A DNA stretch of 64,000 nucleotides from Conchocele bisecta (lineage: Eukaryota; Mollusca; Bivalvia; Lucinida; Thyasiridae): the NCBI GenBank assembly GCA_029237695.1, contig CM055275.1, positions 11,296,899-11,360,898 of the forward strand, given 5' to 3'. The notes beneath the pieces were generated by a model. It was not told the origin of the DNA, did not search any database, and worked only from the letters and a program-made list of their open reading frames with translations. Positions 56,500 to 64,000 of this stretch are shown here, piece after piece. Position numbers and translations under genes: made by a program. The first letter of the stretch is position 1; each line of letters opens with the position of its first letter.

Positions 56500-57260
56500 T
56501 GTTGGGGATATATAGGAGTCAGCTTGTCGGTCGGTCAGTCGGTCGGTCTGTCGGTCGGTCTGTTGGAAATTCCCTTCCGCTCTATATCTTCTACACCCAT
56601 GCATGGATTATCAAATGGATTGGCACAAACGTTTCTCATGATGAGAAGGTGTGTCGCGATCAATAACCACGTACCTACGTCCAAGATCAAGGTCACATTT
56701 GAAGGTCAAAGTCAAACCTATCGAAATTCCCTTCCGCTCTATATCTTCTACACCGATGCATGGATTATCAAATGGCTTGGCACAAATGTTTCTCATGATG
56801 AGAAGGTGTGTCGCGATCAATAACCATGCACCTAAGTCCAAGGTCAAGGTCACAGTTGAAGGTCAAAGGTCAAACCTATTGAAATTCCCTTCCGCTCAAT
56901 ATCTTCTACACCGATGCATGGATTATCAAATGGCTTGGCACAAATGTTTCTCATGATGAGAAGGTTTGTCGCGATCAATAACCATGCACCTAAGTCCAAG
57001 GTCAAGGTCACAGTTGAAGGTCAAAGGTCAAACCTATTGAAATTCCCTTCCGCTCAATATCTTCTACACCGATGCATGGATTATCAAATGGCTTGGCACA
57101 AATGTTTCTCATGATGAGAAGGTGTGTCGCGATTAATAACCACGCACCTACGTCCAAGGTCAAGGTCACAGTTGAAGGTCAAAGGTCAAACCTATTGAAA
57201 TTCCCTTCCGCTCTATATCTTCTACACCGATGCATGGATTATCACACTATGCCCAAAGTC
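56500..57260. repeat. Tandem block III: 158-bp units with DR1-type motifs
   Basis: ATGCATGG recurs at 56599, 56756, 56914, 57072 and 57230 (spacing 157, 158, 158, 158). Units contain CCAAGGTCAAGGTCACAG and, in three of them, AGGTCAAAGGTCA at 56860, 57018 and 57176. The unit length is not divisible by 3, so no reading frame is kept through the array and the 66-73-codon frames here are artefacts. Confidence 0.88.
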
Positions 57261-57479
57261 AAGGTCACAGACTTGATGCGTTTGAAACCTTAACACTCGG
57301 CTAAATGGCTTATAATCAAAAATGCCTCGTTTTCTTTGGCTGCCAGTGGGGGTATTCATGTGCCGACAGGCCACATTTCTAGTTTTGATTATTGTTGAAT
57401 CAAACATCTGTTTGCTATACAGTCAGATGGTAATGTACCCTTGTTGTGAAGACCATTAAGCCCGGTTTTGTCAGAACAC

Positions 57480-58003
57480 TGTTAGGGCGATATATTTTCT
57501 AGAGAATCAATGATCTGTCAAAACAGTTGATCAACCATCATGTGAGAGTTACCTCCCTTTGTGAAATTATTATTATTGTCGTGGAATATGCTAATGGTGG
57601 CTCACCAGTGCAGATTACTAGAATAGTTGTGACTGGTTCAGTTTTGGAAATCTTGACCGGTTATTTGATTATCTCCCTTCACATATGGAACCTTTAATTG
57701 AACAAGACCATGCACGTCAGTGCATTATTATGTTACTTGTATACCTGTTTATGCCTTTGGTGACCCCGATTGTAAAACTTGGCACTGATCTCAAACTGGT
57801 ACTCGGGCATTTTGGATTCTTTGAGATGGCGCTTGAGCTCCATGTCGACCAATCGAAATGGTCGAGTCTGAGGGGAAACCAATTTCGGTCACCAGCATGG
57901 AGTCAAAAATGAAACTTGAATAAATTCTTGTTCCCAGTTTAACTTATTGTTCTCCCTTCCACAGGGGTGTCCATTACTGTCCAACCCGTCCCGCTGTCCA
58001 ACA
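57480..58003 (+). repeat. Element 3, 5' LTR (start inferred)
   Basis: The right edge is set by the primer-binding site: GTCCAACA, then TT, then the site. The left edge is my choice of TGTTAGGG at 57480 because TGTT...AACA gives matching ends and a 524-bp length. AATAAA at 57919-57924 fits a poly(A) signal. About 90 bp of it recurs reversed at 1715-1808. The true start can only be fixed by comparison with the 3' LTR. Confidence 0.55.
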
Positions 58004-58005
58004 TT

Positions 58006-58023
58006 TGGGGGCTCGTCCGGGAT
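58006..58023 (+). promoter_or_regulatory. Element 3 primer-binding site, tRNA-Pro type
   Basis: TGGGGGCTCGTCCGGGAT, 18 bases, two bases after the LTR. This is the exact complement of the 3' end of tRNA-Pro as used by murine leukaemia-type retroviruses, to the best of my knowledge of that site. Confidence 0.85.
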
Positions 58024-58048
58024 CAAACGACACTAACTAGTACTACTG

Positions 58049-59271
58049 ATGGATGAACCAGTACTCCACACTTGGATGGACATGAAGGCGAAGATTTATA
58101 CAGCCTCGTAAGACATGCTCCAGGGGGCAATTAAGGAGGTTTCACCAGCGACTGAGACTGGGACTTTGAGGTGTTCAAAGTTGATGGCGGTTCTCGAGAG
58201 TTATCTCCACGACCTGGAACATGACGAGGAGCTGGAGTCTAAGCTCGCCGCGTTGTCAAAAATGTTAGTGGCGCCAGTTCCCACCACAGAGGGGGGATCG
58301 GTGACCGTGGACGCAGTAGTAATGGACGCTACGGGAAAAACATCCGTATCTGACAGTAGTACTCCGTTTTGGAGGAAGAAATTTAAAATAAATGGACAAA
58401 TTGGTGATCTCAAAAATGGTTTTGTCAGCTATATGTGACAGGTCACGTCGGGAATTGAAAAAGGATATGCAACGAAAAACATCATAGATGCTGTCATCAA
58501 TGCCATCCAGCCTAGAAATCGACTGAGAAGTTATCTGGAGGGCCGTGAAGAGTTAGACTTATCAACATTGAATTCTATGGTGCGGGCGTACTATAAAGAG
58601 CAGACACCGACTGAATTATATTAGCAAATGTGTGGGTTATCCCAAGATCACAAAGAATCTCCACAAGAATTCCTGTTCAGGGCTCTGGACATGCGTCAAA
58701 AAGTATTGTTTGCATCCAAGGAAGAGTCTATAGGTGTAACGTATGATCCAGTGCTGGTGCAAAATATGTTTCTACACTCCGTTTCGACAGGGCTTCGTGA
58801 TGATGTAATCAGAGGGGAATTCCACACTACTTTAAGGAAAAGGGTGTCTCGGATGAGGAACTTGTTAAAAAAATGAACACTTCACGCGAGGTTGAAAGGA
58901 AAATCAAGATCGACAACTCGCGTAAATCAAATACTGGTAAAGTGCTTCAACTTGACGACAAGACTCCGGCACCGCTGCCTGAACCTATTGTTAAGGAGCC
59001 AAAAAGCGGGAAGCTGCAGTTGGAAATGGACGACCTCCGGGCCCAAGTCGCCTCCCTGCAGGAGGAGATGGGGAAACGTCATGTTGGTAAAAATCAATCA
59101 TCTGTCGGAAGTGAAGTAGACCCAGACCACTACGTACGTACGCTCATTGTGCCAATACACGTCAAAAAGTGTACACATTGTTTCAAATGTGGAAGTGCTG
59201 AGCACTGGCAAAGACGATGTCGTGCCGGAAGAAACAACGCGAATTTGGGAAACGAGCAGAGGCCATATTGA
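58049..59271 (+). pseudogene. Gag, element 3
   Basis: ATG at 58049 (MDEPVLHTWMDMKAKIYTAS), then stops at 58109 (TAA), 58436 (TGA) and 58622 (TAG), all in the otherwise continuous frame. Recognisable parts: WRKKFKINGQIGDLKN, YATKNIIDAVINAIQPRNRL, SPQEFLFRALDMRQKV, LHSVSTGLRDDVI. A one-base break near 58850 leads to a coiled-coil segment (LEMDDLRAQVASLQEEMGK) and the knuckle CFKCGSAEHWQRRC (59179-59220), ending at 59269-59271. Confidence 0.85.
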
Positions 59272-59305
59272 AGGGGCAACATATGGTCCACAAAACGAGG
59301 CCCCG

Positions 59306-59557
59306 TGTTGTGTATTTTGTAACGTCACATGTGACAGCGCGAAAATTACTTTACGGCAATGTTCAGAATGCAAAACGTCCCTGTATTGTTCCACATCCTG
59401 TCAAAAACGAAAATGGATCCAGCATAAACCAATATGTGACGCAATTAAGACGATGGAAGACAATAACAGACCCCAGATTAGTCTTAATGAACTGAGAGGA
59501 CGCGTACATCAATTGTCACCGAAATCAAGAACAAAACTAGTTAAAACTTATTGGTGA
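59306..59557 (+). pseudogene. MYND zinc finger at start of the pro frame, element 3
   Basis: The frame is +1 relative to the nucleocapsid frame and overlaps the gag end (open from about 59147). Zinc ligand pattern: CVFC, then QCSECKTSLYCSTSCQ, then WIQHKPIC (59309-59436), i.e. C-x2-C, C-x2-C, Y-C-x3-C, H-x3-C, the complete MYND consensus. MYND fingers bind proline-rich peptides in chromatin regulators. In this element the finger lies after the RNA-binding knuckle and before protease. Its role is unknown; a partner-binding function is inference. It ends with KTYW and TGA at 59555. Confidence 0.8.
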
Positions 59558-60510
59558 AAAATGTAACGTGCAGTGTATCCTTGATGGTAATCAAAAGGAA
59601 GTATTATGGGACACTGGCGCATAGGTGTCCATTTTGTCAACTAAATCACCATTTTCCATCTAAGGAACTTAGACCAATTCAGGAACTTTTTCAGCATGAT
59701 CTAGTTATTAAATCGGCTAGTGGTGACTCTTTGGTGTTTGAAGGGTGGGTGGATTTAGATTTTCAGTTGTCTCCTCAGACGGAGAGCCTACAAGTTCCCT
59801 TTTTGGTCTGTAGTTCCGGAGACTTGAGAGACCCATCATTGACTTTAACATCATTACACATCTTGAGAGACCCATAATTGGCGTTAACATCATTACACAT
59901 GTCAGAGACAATACATCGTCATCATCAGAAGGGCTCAATGATGGTTTAACATTTGCATTGACTGGCAAATGTTTCGCCATCATCAAGTCTGTGTCTGTAG
60001 TACTATCAGAGTGTAATATTGACTTAATAGGGGTGGCCAAGTCTGGTAAACAAAACATGTAATACCAAATGGAATGACAAAGGCCGTCAAGTGTGTTGTA
60101 CATGCAGGTGTTGTAGGAGTTCATCAAACCGCCATTTTTATGCCTAGTTATAATCACCACTTGATAGAGGGACTCGAGCTCAATGAGGCATTGCTGATTG
60201 TCAATCAAGGGTCTTGCTGTATCAATTCCAGTCCATAATGCAAGCAGTCATGACATTACACTCAGGAAGGGCACAGTCCTAGGTACCTGACAGCCGGTCC
60301 AGTCTGTAATCACCCTACCTGATCTGCACTGTAACACTGATAATGATGCTCCAGGCGATGTATCCTGTACTAAGGAGGAAATCGGTGTAAGTATGACCAA
60401 TGCGCAGTCCTCTGAAACTTCGAAACCTGATCGCCAAGGGGACCGTTATCAGGTACCCTGGTATCCCCCGGTAGAGTTGGATGGCGATAACCTGACAGCA
60501 GAACAGGTAA
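59540..60510 (+). pseudogene. Protease and RT linker, element 3
   Basis: The active site reads VLWDTGA then TAG where a Gln codon is expected, then VSILS, so the enzyme is cut at its active site (about 59620). Further on, ELRPIQELFQHDLVIKSASG and VFEGWVDLDFQL are protease strands. A 42-base tandem duplication (ACTTGAGAGACCCATCATTG and ACTTGAGAGACCCATAATTG, about 59821 and 59863) disrupts the last strand. Linker pieces (GMTKAVKCVVHAGVVGVHQ, LIEGLELNEALLIVNQG) follow in broken frames. Confidence 0.75.
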
Positions 60511-61414
60511 GTGAGATCAGACAGCTACTGCGCCAAGAATGTTCAAGCCTTCTCGAGAGATGAAACCGATATAGGATGTGTCCCTGACCTAGAGGTAGAT
60601 ATCAGACTTCAGGACCCAGAACCAGTCAAGAAAACCTATGTTTCTATTCCCCCGCCCCTGTACACCGAACTGAAGGACTACATCTTTGCTTTAGTCAACA
60701 GGGGGTGGGTTAGAAAGTTCATCGTCCTATTCTAGTCCAATTGTTTGTGTAAGAAAACACGATGGCACACTTAGACTTTGCATAGACTACCGACAATTAA
60801 ACGAGAAGTCACTGAAGGATCGGAGACCAACACCGAGGATACAGGATGCGCTGAATAGCCTCAAAGTTAAGGAATGGTTCACTCTGTTAGACCAAGGGAA
60901 GGCCTATCATCAGGGCTATGTTAAGGAAGAATGTAGACCTTATACAACCTTCATTACACCGTGGGGTCTATACGAGTGGCTACGGATTCCCTTTGGGCTT
61001 TCAGGGGCTCCAGGTTGTTTTCAACACTTCATGGAGAACAGTCTCGGTGATCTGAGGGAAAAGATCTGCATTCCATACTTGGACGATGTACTGGTTTACA
61101 GGAGGTCATATAGCCAACATCTCGAAGATGTCCGGACAGTGTTACGTAGACTACAGAGTAAGGGCATTAAGTTGAAGCCGTCTAAGTGTAACTTCTTTCG
61201 GCCTGAGGTACGTTATCTGGGATATCTGGTCTCCAAGGATGGTTATTCTATGGACGACACGGATAAACAGGCAGTTTTGGCCCTGAAGGACAAACAACCT
61301 ACACATGTAGGTGATACACGTCAACTATTGGGGTGCATTGGTTATTACCGTAAGTATGTTCCAGATTCTTCCAGACGTGCAAAGCCTCTGTATGATCTGT
61401 TGGAAGTCTACTGA
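60511..61414 (+). pseudogene. Reverse transcriptase, element 3
   Basis: 60511-60720 is the N-terminal part with DIRLQDPEPVKKTYVSIPPP. After a shift near 60720, an open frame from 60731 to 61414 contains SPIVCVRKHDGTLRLCIDYR, FTLLDQGKAYHQGYV, FITPWGLYEWLRIPFGLSGA, catalytic YLDDVLVY (about 61078) and LLGCIGYYRKYVP. LDQGKAYHQG and the tRNA-Pro primer suggest a lineage different from elements 1 and 2. Confidence 0.88.
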
Positions 61415-61589
61415 CGAGGAGTCATCAGTTGGTCAGGCAAGTACCAAAAAAGGACAAGAGCCACCAAGAAGAAAGGTCGAAAGAAGAAGTCTGGTCAGGT
61501 ATCGTCCAAACAGCGAGTAACATGGACCAACCAACACCAAGATTGCCTGGATGAGCTGATAGATGTCTTTGACAAGTTCTCAGCTAATG

Positions 61590-62056
61590 GCCTATCCTGA
61601 CTTTGAGAAGCTGTTCGTTCTTCATACCGATGCGTCTCAAGAGAGATTAGGTGCGATCTTGTGACAGGCGAAGGATGATGGTAAACTTGGCGTAATAGGT
61701 TATGTTTCACGTACAATTACACCGGCGGAACGCAATTACCATCTTCACTCCGGTAAGTTGTAATTTCTGGCGTTGAAATGGGCGGTTACCGACCGATTCA
61801 AGGATTATTTGTACTATGCGCCATCTTTTACGGTTTTCATCGACAACAATCCTCTAACCTACATCTTAACTTCAGCAAAGCTTGATGCAACCAGACATCG
61901 TTGCCTTATCCATATATACTACAAGCCTGGTCGTCAGAACCAGGATGCCGACGGGCTGTCACACATGCCGTTAGACACCAGCAGGTACATGATACAGTGC
62001 TCAGAGGAGGTGGGGCCTGACGAGTTTGGGGCAGATTTTTCAGTTAGCACATGAGC
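61590..62056 (+). pseudogene. RNase H, element 3
   Basis: YPDFEKLFVLHTDASQERLG near 61593, then TGA (about 61662) and TAA (about 61761) inside the domain. It continues with FLALKWAVTDRFKDYLYYAP, FIDNNPLTYILTSAKLDAT and, shifted, QNQDADGLSHMPL. Catalytic acidic residues are partly visible but the frame is dead. A non-homologous lysine/arginine-rich insert (about 61415-61590) separates it from RT. Confidence 0.8.
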
Positions 62057-62129
62057 AGATACAAACAGGATGGGTAACAGCGCTATCTAGTGTAGAACCT
62101 GACTTACAGGTAGATAACCAGAACAATGA

Positions 62130-63198
62130 GATTCATTCAAATATTGCAGTGCTGAGCAAGTTGCAGATACGTCAGGCACAAGAAGAGGACCAGGTGCTTG
62201 GTAAGGTAATGCAGACAGTGAGAAGAGGGACTCGACCCAACGCAGGTGAGTGGAAGAACAAGGACCAAAAGGCTTGGTTAAGAGAGTGGGCTAAACTGGT
62301 AATAGATCCTGATGGAGTGTTATGGCGGAAGTACAGAGAACCAGGTGGGGAAGATATTCTACAATTGGCAATCCCAAGTAAGTTCAGACCACTGGTGTAT
62401 ACCGAGCTGCATTAGAAGATGTCAGAAAAGAGTTATTGCTCTAGCAAGAGATCGCTTCTTTTGGCCATGGATGACCAGGGATATCTCTCATATTGTCACC
62501 AAGGTATGTGCCTGTTTGAAAGATCGTAGGCCCAATGTTCATCGCCGGGCACCGCTGAAACCGATAACCACCACTTGCCGTTTGAACTGGTCTCAATAGA
62601 TTATGTACACTTAGAACATTCAAAGGGTGGTCACGAGTATATGTTAGTAGTGATGGACCATTTCAGCAGGTTTGCCCAGGCCTACCCGACCAAGAACAAG
62701 TCCGGTAAAACCGCAGCTGACAAGATTTTCAACGATTTTGTCCTACGCTTTGGATTTCCCAGTCGGCTCCATCACGAGCAAGATAAGGAGTTTGAGAATG
62801 AACTCTTCAAGCAACTGCAGAAACATTGTGGAGTCATTCATTCTCGAACAATACCTTATCATCCAGAGGGAAATGGACAACTGGAGCGTTTCAATCGTAC
62901 CTTGCTCGGCATGCTGAGGACCCTTCCAAAGGATCATAAACATGATTGGAAGAATCATGTGAACAAGTTAGTATATGCCTACAACTCCACAAGAAACGAT
63001 GCGACCGGTTACTCGCCATTCTTCCTCCTATTTGGTAGGTCACCCCGGTTGCCAATGGACCTAGTCTTTGGACAGGTGGATGGTCAGGACCCAGGATCAT
63101 ACAGATCATATGTGGAGAAGTGGACAGAGTGTATGCAGGAAGCATACAGGTTAGCTCAACAAAGTGCTAGCAAGGCAGCAGCCGAAGGTAAGTCGTAA
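62130..63198 (+). pseudogene. Integrase, element 3
   Basis: An N-terminal helical part (62150-62415) is followed by a damaged zinc finger ([28 protein letters not shown]). The core from 62575: D1 in [17 protein letters not shown]2 region reads [14 protein letters not shown], where family members have H-x-D-Q-G, so the second catalytic Asp is replaced by Glu and the Gly by Asp. E in [18 protein letters not shown]. Then [20 protein letters not shown]. The D2 change alone should abolish strand transfer. Confidence 0.88.
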
Positions 63199-63204
63199 CA
63201 CTAC

Positions 63205-63801
63205 AAGGGCCTGGGAAGTGCCATTCTGCGACCTGGAGATAGGGTGTTAGTGAGAAATCTCTCAGAGAGAGGGGGACCAGGTAAGCTGCGTTCTTATTGG
63301 GAACAAGATGTCCACACAGTGGTTAGGCGGATGCATGAGGATTCGCCCGTTTATCAGGTTAGAGCGGAGAACGGTAAGAAGCAGTGTCTGTTGTTACACC
63401 GCAATTTGCTACTTCCATGTGATAGCCTACCATTAGAGGTTGATCAGCGGCCAGACGTAGGTAAAAAGTCCCAGAATAGGAAACCAGCTCCTCGTTCCAA
63501 GCCGATCCTTGTACCACCACCCAGTAGTAGCGGCTCAGAAGATCAGTGGCAAATCTCAGTACCCGTGGATGATCCGTTGTCCTCTGCGGCAGAGGGTCCG
63601 GAGTTCACATTGAATCCAGATGCACAGGTATTCGTACCGCCAGTACAGGCAGAAATCGAATCAGACGTAGAGTCTGAGATTAGTGACCTATCTGACGGTA
63701 GAGCCTCGTCTGAGGAAGAATCTCGTGCTGAAGATTCTAGCAGCATTGCTAGCGTGAAAGAGAATCCCCCAAGTCTTCCAGGCAACCACCTAAGAAACTG
63801 A
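63205..63801 (+). pseudogene. Integrase C-terminal module and acidic tail, element 3
   Basis: RVLVRNLSERGGPGKLRSYW and HTVVRRMHEDSPVYQVRAEN form the GPY/F-type barrel. The tail has PRSKPILVPPPSSSGSEDQ, then a Ser/Glu/Asp-rich stretch (EIESDVESEISDLSDGRASS) and a stop at 63799-63801. A TAA at 63198 separates it from the core. Confidence 0.75.
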
Positions 63802-64000
63802 CATATGATACCCTGGGAAAACCGTAAAAAAATAGTTCTAGCGGTCAACAATATTTCCACGGCTGGACCGAGGGATCCGTGATGGATCCTCCACACTGGA
63901 GACGGTAAGTTAGTTGCTGTTGTAACGACGAGATATATGAGGAGAGATCGGAAGTCCTGTGAGCGGTTAAAGGTAACTATTTGGATCAGATAGTCTACAA
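63802..64000 (+). other. Element 3 3' region, cut by the window
   Basis: About 200 bases without a clear frame. No polypurine tract or copy of the 5' LTR start is visible before base 64000. Confidence 0.5.

Larger units (their letters stand above)
57480..64000 (+). mobile_element. LTR retrotransposon element 3 (Ty3/gypsy type) with MYND finger, right end outside the window
   Basis: Order: inferred 5' LTR, primer-binding site matching tRNA-Pro, gag, CCHC knuckle, MYND finger, protease, RT, RNase H, integrase, GPY/F-type tail, acidic C-terminus. The 3' LTR is not reached by base 64000. At least three in-frame stops in gag, two in RNase H, one in the protease active-site region and several frameshifts make this the most decayed of the three elements. 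Confidence 0.88.

Noticed and set aside
53640..57260. CRISPR-like direct repeats
   Set aside because: Units are 158-175 bp and contiguous, with no short repeat alternating with unique spacers. The genome is eukaryotic.
56599..57293. Repeated frame MHGLSNGLAQMFLMMRR in three consecutive open frames
   Set aside because: The frames come from a 158-bp DNA tandem array whose unit is not divisible by 3. The repetition is at DNA level and no frame is kept through the array.
59717..60208. 163-codon minus-strand frame
   Set aside because: Lies antisense to the protease/linker region of element 3, whose plus-strand frames match the retroelement.

Overview
The window reads as AT-rich, intron-bearing animal nuclear DNA that is mostly transposon. 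The organism is most likely a marine bivalve mollusc. This is inferred from repeat types common in bivalve genomes: AAGGTCAAGGTCA-rich tandem arrays, TATGTCTCCC hairpins followed by (TCCG)n, SINE-like copies ending in an AAACAAAC tail, many TIR/MITE elements around 'gatcagggtctacac' cores, and TRIM-like NHL genes. No operons, rRNA, tRNA or CRISPR arrays were seen.

Layout. 1-8.2 kb: MITEs, a 170-bp satellite built on TGACCTTGACCTTG, two exon-like islands (4503-4582, 5221-5335) and a possible promoter/first exon (6644-6730). 8.39-9.64 kb: the only intact host-type gene, a 418-residue TRIM-like coiled coil plus NHL-type beta-propeller protein without RING or B-box. 9.7-16.4 kb: a cluster of palindromic MITEs. 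16.5-18.25 kb: a 5'-truncated Jockey/CR1-type LINE. 18.8-22 kb: two more exon-like islands and three SINE-like copies.

22-64 kb is dominated by three different Ty3/gypsy-type LTR retrotransposons, all on the + strand. Element 1 (21990-34253) has 2.36-kb LTRs and carries an extra SGNH/GDSL-hydrolase-like reading frame upstream of gag. Its pol order is PR-RT-RH-IN. Element 2 (41165-51600) has 2.53-kb LTRs and a rearranged pol order, Gag-PR-IN-RT-RH (the Gmr1-type order), with a TATA box and ETS-like motifs in its LTR. Element 3 (about 57480 to beyond 64000) has a primer-binding site that matches tRNA-Pro, and a MYND zinc finger between the nucleocapsid zinc knuckle and the protease. Between them lie the end of a YqaJ-type exonuclease with a PHD finger (34254-34754), an eroded Mutator-like transposase fragment (40445-41100), copies of a 471-bp repeat, and a 4-kb block of three tandem-repeat families (53.5-57.4 kb).

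The LTR pairs differ by well under 2%, yet every gag/pol frame has several single-base breaks. Either these are recent copies that moved with help from intact relatives, or some frameshifts are residual long-read assembly errors. The window shows nested transposon activity with a few host exons, not a set of cooperating genes. The most unusual material is in the accessory domains and the pol order of the three LTR elements.
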